A stretch of DNA of 64,000 nucleotides from [Muricauda] lutisoli (nom. illeg.) (GCF_017313105.1 NZ_JAFLND010000002.1:372001-436000); one strand, 5' to 3'; positions 8,143-19,664 are shown, numbered from the stretch's first letter. Notes: a model not told the origin generated them from the letters alone. Numbers and translations are program-made.

Positions 8143-8655
8143 ATGAGCAAGCTGTCTTCACTTATTCTTTTAATTTTGATTCTTTCCTGTGCCGAAAAAT
8201 CCAAGGAAGAAGTAAGTTCGATCGATCCTGTGAACTGGAATAACCGAATGGCTGAAATCGCTAGTTCCGATTCTCTTGTAAAGGGAACATCGTACCTATC
8301 CGTATATTCAGAAATTTATAGCGAAACGGAGCATCGAACACACAATCTTACCAGCACGATCAGCATGCGAAATACCAACCTAAAGGATACCATATATATT
8401 AATAAAGCCGAATATTTTGATACTGAGGGGACCCCGATACGGACATACTTTGATCGGCCCATCTACATTAAACCCATGGAAACCGTGGAAATTGTTATTG
8501 ATGAGAAAGACAGATCAGGTGGGACAGGTGCCAACTTCCTTTTCCAATGGTCCATTAAACCCTACTCCCACGAACCTTATTTTGAAGGGGTTATGATTTC
8601 TACATCCGGACAACAAGGATTATCCTTCACTACTCAAGGACGAAGGGTAGAATAG
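8143..8655 (+). CDS. DUF3124 family lipoprotein
   Basis: Predicted lipoprotein of 170 residues. The signal peptide ends LILSC, making Cys16 the lipid anchor. The mature part is a DUF3124 domain: SYLSVYSEIYS, TSTISMRNTNLKDTIYINKAEYFDTEG, a proline-rich turn, VIDEKDRSGGTGANFLFQW and the C-terminal MISTSGQQGLSFTTQGR are the stretches I recognise from that family. Its function is not known; the beta-rich layout suggests an envelope-located binding or structural role. The ATG at 8143 is used because it yields the complete lipoprotein signal; an upstream ATG at 8098 does not. It stands alone on the plus strand before fhs. Confidence 0.85.
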   Translation: MSKLSSLILLILILSCAEKSKEEVSSIDPVNWNNRMAEIASSDSLVKGTSYLSVYSEIYSETEHRTHNLTSTISMRNTNLKDTIYINKAEYFDTEGTPIRTYFDRPIYIKPMETVEIVIDEKDRSGGTGANFLFQWSIKPYSHEPYFEGVMISTSGQQGLSFTTQGRRVE

Positions 8656-8760
8656 TTCAATTGGACATACAAATGTCATAGTTTTACTCCCCCAATTATA
8701 GTATCTTGTCTATCAGTTTTGGACCATATTTATGGTTCCCACGAACATAAAAACTACACT

Positions 8761-10428
8761 ATGACCGATTTGCAAATCGCCAAAGGTGTTTCTTTGAAAC
8801 ACATATCTTCCATTGCCGAAAAATTTGGAATAGACCCCGATAATATTGAAATGTTCGGGAAATACAAGGCCAAACTTCCATTAAAGGCCATAAATCGCGA
8901 AAAAGCCCAAAAGAGCAATCTTATTTTGGTTTCAGCCATTTCACCAACCCCTGCAGGGGAGGGTAAAACCACCATGTCCATTGGTCTTTCCGAAGGACTG
9001 AACCGTTTGGGCAAAAAATCGACGGTGGTTTTACGGGAGCCCTCCTTGGGACCTGTTTTTGGAATTAAGGGAGGAGCAACAGGAGGCGGCTATTCCCAAG
9101 TGCTGCCCATGGAGGACATCAACCTGCACTTTACAGGGGATTTTGCAGCCATTGAAAAGGCACATAATCTATTATCCGCGATTATTGACAACAATATCCA
9201 GAGTAAAACCAACTCTCTACTATTAGACCCCAGAACCATCGGCTGGAAGCGGGTAATGGACATGAACGACCGCTCCCTACGCCATATTATCGTAGGACTT
9301 GGTGGAACAACCTCGGGAGTTCCAAGGGAAACTGGTTTTGACATTACCGCTGCTTCTGAGATTATGGCCATTCTATGCTTGGCCGAAAGTCTTACCGATT
9401 TAAAAGAACGATTGGGAAATATTTTTGTGGGCTACACCTACGATAAAAAACCCATTTACGCCAAAGACCTAAAAGCTGAAGGCGCCATGGCAGCTTTATT
9501 AAAAGATGCCATAAAACCCAATTTAGTACAGACCATCGAAGGAAACCCAGCCATTATCCATGGCGGGCCTTTTGCAAATATTGCCCAGGGCACCAACTCC
9601 GTAATTGCAACCCTAATGGGCATGTCGCATTCCGATTACACGGTCACCGAAGCAGGATTCGGTTTTGATCTAGGGGCTGAAAAATTCTTCGACATTAAAT
9701 GCCAAAGTGCGGGTTTAAAGCCAAAGGCCGTAGTACTTACCACTACCATTCGTGCCTTAAAGTACCATGGTGGGGTAGATTTAAAATCCTTGACAGAACC
9801 CAATGTGGAAGCCTTAAAAAAAGGATTGCCCAATTTGGAAAAACACTTGGAAAACATAACGAAGTTCAAAGTAGTTCCTGTGATAGCCATCAATAAATTT
9901 GTATCGGATACGGATGAAGAGATACAAGTAATCATGGAATTGGCCGCTTCGAAAGGTATACGTGTTGCGGTGGCCAATGTTTGGGCCAAAGGGGGCGTTG
10001 GTGCGGAAGATTTAGCAAAAGAAGTGATTGAAATCGTCGAATCCGGCACTTCGGCATTCAAGGCGCTTTACGATTGGGAATCCAGTGTACAAGATAAAAT
10101 TGCGACTATTGCCACGGAAATTTATGGTGCGGAGTATGTCGACTACACATCAAAAGCCAAAGCCGACCTCAGAAAAATTGCTGATCTAGGATTGGAACAA
10201 TTACCGGTTTGTATTGCCAAAACACAAAAATCCCTATCGGACAATCCAAAGTTGTTGGGCAGGCCAAAGGATTTCATCATCACGGTGCGGGAAATAGAGA
10301 TTGCGCTCGGTGCGGGTTTCTTGATTCCGATTACTGGCAATATTATGCGCATGCCCGGTTTACCGGCACATCCAGCATCCGAAGGCATCGACATTAACGA
10401 TGACGGTGAAATTACGGGCTTGTTTTAA
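8761..10428 (+). CDS. fhs: Formate--tetrahydrofolate ligase
   Basis: ATP-dependent enzyme that joins formate to tetrahydrofolate to give 10-formyl-THF, feeding one-carbon units to purine and formyl-methionine synthesis. The 555-residue length is standard. The nucleotide-binding loop SPTPAGEGKTT is at residues 61-71, followed by the family stretches LREPSLGPVFGIKGGATGGG and the DINLHFTGD loop; the C-terminal region ends GEITGLF. The ATG at 8761 is preferred to a TTG at 8719. The gene is convergent with glyS with only three bases between the stops. Together with the 5-formyl-THF cyclo-ligase gene at 40.8 kb it indicates an active formyl-folate pool. Confidence 0.97.
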   Translation: MTDLQIAKGVSLKHISSIAEKFGIDPDNIEMFGKYKAKLPLKAINREKAQKSNLILVSAISPTPAGEGKTTMSIGLSEGLNRLGKKSTVVLREPSLGPVFGIKGGATGGGYSQVLPMEDINLHFTGDFAAIEKAHNLLSAIIDNNIQSKTNSLLLDPRTIGWKRVMDMNDRSLRHIIVGLGGTTSGVPRETGFDITAASEIMAILCLAESLTDLKERLGNIFVGYTYDKKPIYAKDLKAEGAMAALLKDAIKPNLVQTIEGNPAIIHGGPFANIAQGTNSVIATLMGMSHSDYTVTEAGFGFDLGAEKFFDIKCQSAGLKPKAVVLTTTIRALKYHGGVDLKSLTEPNVEALKKGLPNLEKHLENITKFKVVPVIAINKFVSDTDEEIQVIMELAASKGIRVAVANVWAKGGVGAEDLAKEVIEIVESGTSAFKALYDWESSVQDKIATIATEIYGAEYVDYTSKAKADLRKIADLGLEQLPVCIAKTQKSLSDNPKLLGRPKDFIITVREIEIALGAGFLIPITGNIMRMPGLPAHPASEGIDINDDGEITGLF

Positions 10429-10431
10429 ACC

Positions 10432-11973
10432 TTAGATTTTCTGTAACCAATAACGCATGTCCACCTCTTTGGAGATGATTTCTTTCACCTCCGAAAGTTT
10501 CACGCGCTTTTGTTCCATGGTATCCCTGTGCCTTATGGTTACCGTATCATCCTCCAATGTTTGATGATCTATGGTTACACAAAAAGGCGTTCCTGCCGCA
10601 TCTTGACGACGGTAACGACGACCTACGGCATCCTTTTCATCATAATCCACATTGAAATCCCACTTGAGCTCGTCCACTAATTTTTGGGCAACTTCTGGAA
10701 GTCCGTCCCTTTTCAACAATGGAAGAACGGCCACCTTGTTCGGCGCCAAAACAGCTGGAATTTTAAGTACTGTACGCGTGGTGCCATTTTCGAGCTCCTC
10801 TTCCTGTAGTGAATTGGAAAAAACAGCCAAGAACATACGGTCCAATCCTATGGAAGTTTCCAACACATAGGGAGTATAGCTCTTATTTTCCTCGTGGTCG
10901 AAATACTGTAGTTTTTTTCCAGAGTATTCTTCATGTTTGCTCAAATCAAAATCGGTACGGGAATGGATTCCTTCCAATTCCTTGAATCCGAATGGGAACC
11001 TAAACTCAATATCAGCGGCAGCATCGGCGTAATGAGCTAATTTTTCATGGTCGTGGAAACGGTAGTTTTCCTCTCCCATTCCAAGGGAAAGGTGCCATTT
11101 CATTCGTTTTTCCTTCCAGGCTTCGTACCACTCCAATTGGGTTCCAGGCTTTATGAAGAATTGCATCTCCATCTGTTCAAATTCCCTCATACGGAAGATA
11201 AACTGACGGGCAACGATCTCGTTACGGAAGGCTTTACCTGTTTGGGCAATCCCGAACGGAATCTTCATCCTTCCTGTTTTTTGAACATTTAAAAAGTTGA
11301 CGAATATACCTTGTGCGGTTTCTGGGCGAAGGTACAGGTCCATTGCACTATCGGCGGAGGCTCCCAGTTTGGTTCCGAACATGAGGTTGAACTGCTTTAC
11401 GTCAGTCCAGTTTTTTGATCCAGACAGTGGACATGCAATCTCCAATTCCTCAATCAAGGCTTTTACATCGGCCAAATCTTCATTCTCTAGAGATTTCCCC
11501 ATTCTTTTTAGAATGGAGTCTGCTTTTTCTTGATACCCCAGTACCCTATTATTGGTCGAAAGGAATTGTTCCTTGTCAAAACTCTCACCAAATCGCTTGG
11601 CCGCTTTTTTTACCTCTTTTTCAATCTTAGCTTCAATCTTAGCGACATAATCTTCAATCAAAACATCGGCACGGTACCTTTTCTTGGAATCCTTGTTATC
11701 TATCAAAGGATCATTGAAAGCATCAACGTGGCCAGAGGCCTTCCAAGTTGTAGGGTGCATAAATATGGCTGCATCGATGCCCACGATATTCTCATTGAGC
11801 TGAACCATGGCCTTCCACCAATATTCGCGAATGTTTTTCTTTAGCTCGGCACCGTTCTGACCGTAGTCGTAAACTGCACTGAGTCCATCATAAATCTCAC
11901 TGGATTGAAATACATAACCGTACTCCTTTGCGTGGGAGATAACCTTCTTAAAAATGTCTTCCTGATTTGCCAT
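10432..11973 (-). CDS. glyS: Glycyl-tRNA synthetase (single-chain alpha2 type)
   Basis: Charges tRNA-Gly with glycine. The 513-residue product is the single-chain, homodimeric class II type, not the bacterial alpha/beta heterotetramer. Class II motif 2 is seen in FRNEIVARQFIFRMREFEQMEM-type sequence in the middle and motif 3 around SIGLDRMF; an insertion between residues about 90 and 200 carries the acceptor-stem contacts, and the C-terminal anticodon-binding domain includes the VAVLPLLKRDG strand and the TIDHQTLEDDTVTIRHRD segment. A small hairpin with TTGGG/CCCAA arms lies directly against the start codon on the leader side. It is convergent with fhs. Confidence 0.97.
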   Translation of the reverse strand: MANQEDIFKKVISHAKEYGYVFQSSEIYDGLSAVYDYGQNGAELKKNIREYWWKAMVQLNENIVGIDAAIFMHPTTWKASGHVDAFNDPLIDNKDSKKRYRADVLIEDYVAKIEAKIEKEVKKAAKRFGESFDKEQFLSTNNRVLGYQEKADSILKRMGKSLENEDLADVKALIEELEIACPLSGSKNWTDVKQFNLMFGTKLGASADSAMDLYLRPETAQGIFVNFLNVQKTGRMKIPFGIAQTGKAFRNEIVARQFIFRMREFEQMEMQFFIKPGTQLEWYEAWKEKRMKWHLSLGMGEENYRFHDHEKLAHYADAAADIEFRFPFGFKELEGIHSRTDFDLSKHEEYSGKKLQYFDHEENKSYTPYVLETSIGLDRMFLAVFSNSLQEEELENGTTRTVLKIPAVLAPNKVAVLPLLKRDGLPEVAQKLVDELKWDFNVDYDEKDAVGRRYRRQDAAGTPFCVTIDHQTLEDDTVTIRHRDTMEQKRVKLSEVKEIISKEVDMRYWLQKI

Positions 11974-12009
11974 TGGGCAAAAATAGAATTTTACCCAAAA
12001 AGTAGTATG

Positions 12010-12906
12010 CTATTTCAGCTGAAATTCAGTTGAAGCCAACAATCTTTCGTCCTCGAATACATTTAAGGTATAAATTCCTTCGGGCAAAGATCCTTCCGGA
12101 ACGGTGATGGCATCGCAAATACTGATTTCTTTTCCGGTATATACAATCTCAACTTTTTTGCTGTAAGTGTTTCCGCTTACAGAAATTGTATTGGCATTAT
12201 CCTCGATTATGGCCATATTGGGGTCCAAGAACTGAAGGTATAGCACTTTGATATCGCCATCGGAATTGGGGTCGCTCAAAATAGTAACACATCCCCTCAG
12301 CTTTTCGATTACCGAAGCCTTATTGGTTTTTATGGGTCTGCCCGCCCTTAGTCTAAATCCACTGCCTTCGGCATCCTGCAGTTTTAGATAACTTTTGATT
12401 CGCAATTCACGAGTAAGTTCTTTATTGGTCTCGCGAAGTAAAGATTCGGTTTGTTGCATGCTACTGGCCCTCCCTCGAAGCTCCTCGAGTTGCTTTAAGG
12501 TTTCATCATATTTGCTGGCCAATAAGCTATTGTTATACCGAAGAAAATTGTTTTTGAGCTTTAAACTGTCAAATCGCAATTCCAATTTCCGAAGTTCTTT
12601 TCTGGTTTCCTTTAATTTGGTGATGCTGAAGTTTAACCTTCCTACCGAATCCAACAATTGCTGAACCCTAAAGCGGGAGGTTTGCAACTCAATTTCATTT
12701 ACTTCATTCAATCCGGACAAACGGTCAACTTCCGCTCGCATCAAGGTAAGGTCTTTCACCAAAAGTGACTTTTCCTCCTCCAAATAGATCATTTGGTTTT
12801 TGGATTGAGCATAGCTGTAATAAAAGGCAATAAGAATCCCCACAATTACCGCGGCCATAGCGGCAAAGATAATTTTGTAGTTGAAATTGTTATCTTGGGA
12901 GTTCAT
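12010..12906 (-). CDS. Membrane-anchored coiled-coil protein
   Basis: Protein of 298 residues that I do not recognise by function, though similar proteins appear in related flavobacteria. It has a short cytoplasmic N-terminus, one membrane segment (about residues 11-31, IIFAAMAAVIVGILIAFYY), a long coiled coil of roughly residues 38-175 rich in Leu/Glu/Lys heptads, and a beta-rich C-terminal domain (about 185-298) containing the LRGCVTILSDPNSDGD and YTGKEISICDAI stretches. The order suggests a periplasmic coiled-coil stalk carrying a folded head, perhaps a scaffold. It lies 36 bases downstream of glyS in antiparallel reading order, i.e. upstream of glyS on the minus strand, so the two could share a transcript. 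Confidence 0.7.
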   Translation of the reverse strand: MNSQDNNFNYKIIFAAMAAVIVGILIAFYYSYAQSKNQMIYLEEEKSLLVKDLTLMRAEVDRLSGLNEVNEIELQTSRFRVQQLLDSVGRLNFSITKLKETRKELRKLELRFDSLKLKNNFLRYNNSLLASKYDETLKQLEELRGRASSMQQTESLLRETNKELTRELRIKSYLKLQDAEGSGFRLRAGRPIKTNKASVIEKLRGCVTILSDPNSDGDIKVLYLQFLDPNMAIIEDNANTISVSGNTYSKKVEIVYTGKEISICDAITVPEGSLPEGIYTLNVFEDERLLASTEFQLK

Positions 12907-12939
12907 GGGGTTGACAGACTACTCTAAAATGTAAAAGAT

Positions 12940-13653
12940 TTGACACCAAAAAGGTTGGCTAAGATAATAAACGAGATTAACAACATCCTATTGCCAAGGG
13001 TATGTTTTGGATGTAATGCCCAATTATTTAGTGGAGAACACATTTTGTGTACCGTTTGTCGACATGATGTGCCGCTCACCGATCATAACTATCTGGAAGA
13101 AAATGCAGTGGACCGTATATTTTATGGAAGAACTCCGATAAAAAAGGCTGCTTCTTTTGTTTTCTTCTCAAAAAATGGACACATAAAAAATATGTTGCAC
13201 TGGTTGAAATATAAAAACCAGGAACAGATCGGTAGCTTTTTTGGTGAATGGTGCGGTACTTATTTAAAGGAAAATGGACAGCTAAATTCTATCGATGCTG
13301 TGGTACCCGTTCCTTTACATCCTAAAAAACTCAAGAAACGTGGTTACAATCAGGTGGCATTATTTGCCAAAACAATAGCTTACCATATTGGGGCCGAATA
13401 TTGTGATGATTGGCTGATAAAAGTGAAGAACATAAAAACCCAGACCAAAAAAGGCCGACAAGGCCGTTGGGAAAGTTCCAAAAATGCATTTCAACTCAAT
13501 GAATCCCAAATGCAAAAAAAATATGGCCATATCCTTTTAGTGGACGACGTCATCACTACCGGAGCTACCATCGAATCTTGTGCACACACGCTTCTTCAAC
13601 AAAATGATTTGGAAATTTCTGTTTTAAGCATGGCCATGGTGCCAGAGGGTTAA
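12940..13653 (+). CDS. ComF family phosphoribosyltransferase-like protein
   Basis: Protein of 237 residues from the ComF family, associated with natural transformation in several bacteria and related to type I phosphoribosyltransferases. The N-terminus holds a zinc-finger-like Cys set (CFGC and CTVC), followed by the LKYKNQEQIGSFFGEW helix region, the VVPVPLHPKKLKKRGYNQ segment and the PRPP-binding loop LLVDDVITTGATIESC about residues 200-216. No ATG precedes the conserved N-terminus, so a TTG start at 12940 (or TTG 12955) must be used. The gene is divergent from the coiled-coil protein gene, with 33 bases between starts. Cytoplasmic; a role in DNA uptake is inferred from the family only. Confidence 0.9.
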   Translation: MTPKRLAKIINEINNILLPRVCFGCNAQLFSGEHILCTVCRHDVPLTDHNYLEENAVDRIFYGRTPIKKAASFVFFSKNGHIKNMLHWLKYKNQEQIGSFFGEWCGTYLKENGQLNSIDAVVPVPLHPKKLKKRGYNQVALFAKTIAYHIGAEYCDDWLIKVKNIKTQTKKGRQGRWESSKNAFQLNESQMQKKYGHILLVDDVITTGATIESCAHTLLQQNDLEISVLSMAMVPEG

Positions 13654-13718
13654 AATTTACTAATGCGGCGTTTCATTTTTTAAATTAGTTGTTTCTTTGT
13701 TCCACATTATTTTTAGGC

Positions 13719-15338
13719 ATGGTGCACTTAAAAAAATTGTTGGGACTTCTTTTTTTCACTTTTATGGTTATGGCCTTATGGCAATGTGCCAAAAGGGGTT
13801 CTCCAAGTGGTGGCCCAAAAGACACTAAACCTCCGGAGTTAGTTAGGGCCGAACCTGAAAATTTTACAACAAATTTCAAATCCACTAAAATACGCCTGTA
13901 TTTTGATGAGCTCATCAAGTTGGAGGATGTACAAAACCAGTTGGTGGTCTCCCCTCCATTTAAGAACGCTGCAGAGATAACCCCAATGGGAGCGCCCAGT
14001 AAGTATATTGAGGTCATCATTAAAGATACGCTTAGGGAAAATACAACTTACACCATCAATTTTGGTCAAAGTATTGTGGATAACAACGAAGGGAATCCCA
14101 ATAGTTTTTTGAGCTATGTATTCTCAACGGGAGACTATTTGGATTCTTTAACGCTTTCGGGAGCCGTAAAAGACGCCGTGAACAGAAAAGCGGATGAGTT
14201 TATCAGTGTAATGCTTTATGCGATCGATAGCACTTATAGCGATTCCATCATCTACAAAGAACCGCCTTTGTACATCACAAATACAGGTGATAGTCTTCCT
14301 CTTTTTGAATTGCAAAACCTAAAAGCGGGAAAGTATGCGCTATTTGGCCTAAAAGATGTGAACAAGAACAACATGTTCGACCAAGGACAGGATAAAATCG
14401 GATTTATTGAAGATACCATCACTATCCCAACAGACTCCATTTACTTATTGAACTTGTTCAGGGAAGAGTTAAATTATAAAGCTTCCGTGCCAAGCCTGGT
14501 TGCCAAGAACAAGATTATTTTCGGATATCAGGGAGACCCTAGTGATATGAACATCCAAGCCTTGACTTCGCTACCCGATTCCGTTACGACCACTATTTTA
14601 AAAGAACGGGACAAGGACACCTTAAATTATTGGTTCACCCCGACCGAATTGGATTCCATTAATTTTACGGTTGAGAATGATAAGGCACAGGTGTTGGACA
14701 CTTTTACCGTAAAAATGAGGGAACTGCCCTTGGATTCCCTAAAACTTACCTCATCCGCTAGCGGAAAGTTTGATTTTGAAGATACATTCAGTGTTTTGGC
14801 AAATACGCCCATTGCTGTTTTGGACACTAGCAACATTTCCCTAATGGTCAGTGATTCCATTCCTGCCAGCTACACCTATACACTCGACACATTAAAAAAT
14901 AAGGTGGATTTTGATTTTGAATTGGAGCCCAACCAAAAATATACCTTTTCCTTTTTACCGGGTGCCATCACCGATTTTTTTGGGGTACAGAACGATTCGC
15001 TTGATTACAATTTGTCCACAGGGAGTTATGCTGACTACGGTAACCTAAGAATAGTTTTAGGAGGCGACGTAACTTATCCCGTAATTATGCAGTTGACCAA
15101 CGAAAAAGGGGAAGTACAACGAGAAATCGCTGCTTCTGAATCCCAAATCTTTGAGTTCAACAATTTGGATCCCGGCAAATATGTGGCCCGGGTAATTTTG
15201 GATGAAAACGGAAATGGTAAATTGGACACAGGCGATTATCTAAAAAAGATTCAACCCGAAAGCGTAAATTATTACCCGGGAGTTATTGATGTCAGGGCCA
15301 ACTGGGAGATGGAAGAAACCTTTATCCTATCAAATTAA
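13719..15338 (+). CDS. Ig-like (Big_5) domain envelope protein
   Basis: Envelope protein of 539 residues. The hydrophobic N-terminus (about 1-22) ends ALWQC; Cys23 could be a lipid anchor, but Gln at -1 is not a standard lipobox, so anchoring is uncertain. After a GSPSGGPKDTKPP linker comes a bacterial Ig-like domain (LVRAEPENF...IRLYFDELIKLEDV) about residues 35-135, then repeated beta-rich modules, including a LKAGKYALFGLKDVNKNNMFDQGQDKIGF segment and a near-repeat at the C-terminus (LDPGKYVARVILDENGNGKLDTGDY). Such proteins are common in flavobacteria, and I know no assigned function. The start at 13719 is chosen over 13689 because it gives the better signal. The stop overlaps the convergent nitrilase gene by 17 bases. 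Confidence 0.8.
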   Translation: MVHLKKLLGLLFFTFMVMALWQCAKRGSPSGGPKDTKPPELVRAEPENFTTNFKSTKIRLYFDELIKLEDVQNQLVVSPPFKNAAEITPMGAPSKYIEVIIKDTLRENTTYTINFGQSIVDNNEGNPNSFLSYVFSTGDYLDSLTLSGAVKDAVNRKADEFISVMLYAIDSTYSDSIIYKEPPLYITNTGDSLPLFELQNLKAGKYALFGLKDVNKNNMFDQGQDKIGFIEDTITIPTDSIYLLNLFREELNYKASVPSLVAKNKIIFGYQGDPSDMNIQALTSLPDSVTTTILKERDKDTLNYWFTPTELDSINFTVENDKAQVLDTFTVKMRELPLDSLKLTSSASGKFDFEDTFSVLANTPIAVLDTSNISLMVSDSIPASYTYTLDTLKNKVDFDFELEPNQKYTFSFLPGAITDFFGVQNDSLDYNLSTGSYADYGNLRIVLGGDVTYPVIMQLTNEKGEVQREIAASESQIFEFNNLDPGKYVARVILDENGNGKLDTGDYLKKIQPESVNYYPGVIDVRANWEMEETFILSN

Positions 15339-16098
15339 AGCGGTCCCTATCCTCCAAAAACCTCAATTTTTTTCTTGTTGACTCAATATGCTCTTTATCC
15401 AAAGTAGCGTACAGAATTTTTTCATCTTCAGAAAAAGCCAAGGTTTCGCCCAAAACGTCATAAACTGCAGAATGACCGGGGTATTCAAAATCCAATCCGT
15501 CCTTTCCTGTTCGGTTTACACCAATACAATAGGACATGTTTTCAATGGCCCTTGCCTTTAGAAGTGTATCCCAAGCATTGATTCTTTTTTTGGGCCAATT
15601 GGCCACATAGATCAACACATCATAATCCTCCGTATTTCTGGCCCAAACAGGAAAGCGCAGGTCATAACAGATCATTGGGCAAATTTTGAACCCTTTATAT
15701 TGAAAAATTAGTTTCTCATGGCCTGCCTCGTAAACTTCATCTTCACCCGCTAGTGTAAAGGTGTGTTTTTTATCGTACACCTGGGTACGACCCTCTGGTG
15801 ATATAAAAAATAATCGATTGAAGAATTTGCCGTTTTCTTGAAAAACAATGCTTCCGACAAGTGCTTTATTTTGTTGTTGGGCAATTTGTTTCATCCATTT
15901 TACCGTACCCTCTCCTTCAGATAGTTGAATATTTTCAGGTTTCATGGTAAACCCCGTAGTGAACATTTCCGGTAGTACGATCAAATCAACATCAGCAGGA
16001 ATGCCCGCTATTTTCTCTTCAAACATTTTTCGGTTGCTTACCGGGTCTTCCCAGTATAAATCAGTTTGAATCAAAGCAGTGTTCAAGGTTGAGGGCAT
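15322..16098 (-). CDS. Nitrilase superfamily amidohydrolase (omega-amidase-like)
   Basis: Carbon-nitrogen hydrolase of 258 residues, closest by eye to YafV-type omega-amidases that deaminate alpha-ketoglutaramate or ketosuccinamate in metabolite repair. The Glu-Lys-Cys triad is visible as Glu44 (LPEMFTTGF), Lys110 (YDKKHTF) and Cys144 (MICYDLRFP). YVANWPKKRINAWDTLLKARAIEN is also family-typical. The start is two bases after the end of the upstream ankyrin gene, so the two are likely cotranscribed. The last 17 bases overlap the 3' end of the convergent Ig-like protein gene. A different small amide substrate is possible. Confidence 0.9.
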   Translation of the reverse strand: MPSTLNTALIQTDLYWEDPVSNRKMFEEKIAGIPADVDLIVLPEMFTTGFTMKPENIQLSEGEGTVKWMKQIAQQQNKALVGSIVFQENGKFFNRLFFISPEGRTQVYDKKHTFTLAGEDEVYEAGHEKLIFQYKGFKICPMICYDLRFPVWARNTEDYDVLIYVANWPKKRINAWDTLLKARAIENMSYCIGVNRTGKDGLDFEYPGHSAVYDVLGETLAFSEDEKILYATLDKEHIESTRKKLRFLEDRDRFNLIG

Positions 16099-16575
16099 CT
16101 AGTATTTTTTTAAAAGTTCTTCCAATTCGGTATTTCCTTGCTCCAGAACAAGATCCATCGCAGTTTTTCCCCTAGTATCTTTTACAGATGTATCTGCACC
16201 ATGTTTTAAAAGCAGTTCGGCAATATCCTTCCTATTGAAGGTTACGGCATAAATCAGACAAGTGGCCCCCATGGCATTTTTTTGGCTAACGTTGGCCCCA
16301 GCTTTGATCAATTTTTCGGCAATATTGGTATAGCCCTTAAAACAAACACCCATGAGTGCTGTATTACCGGAACCATCCAAGGCATCCACTCGAGCTCCTT
16401 TGTCCAGTAAAAATTGCACCATATCCTCATGGCCATAGTATGCTGCCAGCAATAAGGGTGTGGACCCTCTTTGGTCTTGGGCCTCCAAAAAATCCGGGGC
16501 GTTCTCCAACAGGTTCGCTACCTCTTTTAAGTTCCCGTTTCTGATGTTATTGAAGAGTTCTTCTTTGTTGTTCAT
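16099..16575 (-). CDS. Ankyrin-repeat protein next to katG
   Basis: Protein of 158 residues made almost wholly of ankyrin repeats; about four are readable, with GSTPLLLAAYYGHEDMVQFLL, GNTALMGVCFKGYTNIAEKLI, GATCLIYAVTFNRKDIAELLL and a final GKTAMDLVLEQGNTELEELL. No signal peptide, so it is cytoplasmic. Ankyrin genes linked to catalase genes are known in other bacteria, where the protein supports catalase activity; here it follows katG, which supports the same guess. A terminator-like hairpin lies between the two, so its expression may depend on partial read-through. The ATG at 16575 is preferred because the earlier one at 16608 falls inside that hairpin. The nitrilase gene follows directly. 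Confidence 0.88.
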   Translation of the reverse strand: MNNKEELFNNIRNGNLKEVANLLENAPDFLEAQDQRGSTPLLLAAYYGHEDMVQFLLDKGARVDALDGSGNTALMGVCFKGYTNIAEKLIKAGANVSQKNAMGATCLIYAVTFNRKDIAELLLKHGADTSVKDTRGKTAMDLVLEQGNTELEELLKKY

Positions 16576-16592
16576 AGCTAATTGAAAGTTAT

Positions 16593-16627
16593 AAAAAAAC
16601 TGCCACAACCTTGCAGGCCATGGCAGT
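16593..16627 (-). terminator. Intrinsic terminator or attenuator after katG
   Basis: On the minus strand ACTGCCA and TGGCAGT arms (16621-16627 and 16599-16605) are followed by a run of seven T. The hairpin lies between the katG stop and the ankyrin start, with the T-run only 18 bases before the ankyrin ATG. Confidence 0.7.
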
Positions 16628-16674
16628 CTTTGTGATTAATTTCCTTTTTCTATTTTATGCTTTGTTTGGATTGA

Positions 16675-18957
<2,283 letters not shown>

Positions 18958-18969
18958 TTATCATAGAGG

Positions 18970-18992
18970 TTTAATATTAAAATACTATTAAA
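18970..18992. promoter_or_regulatory. Inverted repeat upstream of katG
   Basis: TTTAATA (18970-18976) and TATTAAA (18986-18992) form a perfect 7-base inverted repeat with a 9-base spacer, 73 bases upstream of the katG start. The AT-rich arms recall Fur/PerR-type operators, but no match to a known box is claimed. The surrounding 236-base divergent spacer (18898-19133) holds no gene. Confidence 0.35.
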
Positions 18993-19102
18993 ACATAGCT
19001 GTTCTCTATTGTGGATGGATTCAGTATAGAAAAATCTTCACCCATATGCCTTTCTTAACAATTATTGGGAAAGCCCAGCCCAAAATCTGCGACTAGGTTT
19101 TC

Positions 19103-19110
19103 TAACTTTG
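19103..19110 (+). promoter_or_regulatory. Candidate -7 promoter element for the YSC84-like gene
   Basis: TAACTTTG matches the Bacteroidota -7 consensus TAnnTTTG and ends 23 bases before the ATG. A -33 TTG at the usual spacing is not evident. Confidence 0.45.
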
Positions 19111-19133
19111 AGTGAACAGGAAAAATAAAAAGT

Positions 19134-19664
19134 ATGAAAACGATAAAATCCATCCTAGTAATCAGTGTACTATTACTAGGAACAAGTGCATTTGCACAAA
19201 GTAAAAAAGATAGGAAAATAATGGCGGATGCACAAAAGGCAAAAACCACCTTGTTGGAGACAAGTCCCGGTTTGGAGCGCTTTTTTGATGAGTCCGCAGG
19301 CTATGTGATTTTTCCCAATGTGGGGAAAGGTGGTTTTATTATCGGTGGAGCATCGGGAAACGGTGTGGTTTACGAGAATGGCAACGCCGTGGGCATGGCC
19401 GACCTTAAAAAACTGAACATCGGATTGCAAGCTGGCGGACAGGCCATTATTGAGGTGATTTTCTTTGAAACGGATGTGGACCTACAACGCTTTAAAACCG
19501 AAAAATTCCAGTTTGCTGCGGAAACCTCTGCGGTGGCCTTGAAATCTGGGATTGCCTTTGAGGCCAAATACAAAGATGGGGTGGCTGTTTTTGCCTTGCC
19601 AAAAGCGGGCCTAATGGCCGATGCCTCGGTGGGTGGACAAAAATTCAAGTATAAGGCTTTTTAA
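19134..19664 (+). CDS. YSC84/SYLF-related lipid-binding protein
   Basis: Secreted protein of 176 residues. A signal peptide (about 1-21, ending SAFAQ) precedes a SYLF/YSC84-type domain: the LLETSPGLERFFDESAGYVIFPNVGKGGFIIGGASGNGVVYENG stretch is characteristic, as is the later GVAVFALPKAGLMADASVGGQKF ending. Eukaryotic members bind phosphoinositides; bacterial secreted members are common but of unknown role, perhaps lipid binding in the periplasm. It is divergent from katG and followed by a terminator shared with a convergent hypothetical gene. Fold assignment good, function not known. Confidence 0.87.
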   Translation: MKTIKSILVISVLLLGTSAFAQSKKDRKIMADAQKAKTTLLETSPGLERFFDESAGYVIFPNVGKGGFIIGGASGNGVVYENGNAVGMADLKKLNIGLQAGGQAIIEVIFFETDVDLQRFKTEKFQFAAETSAVALKSGIAFEAKYKDGVAVFALPKAGLMADASVGGQKFKYKAF

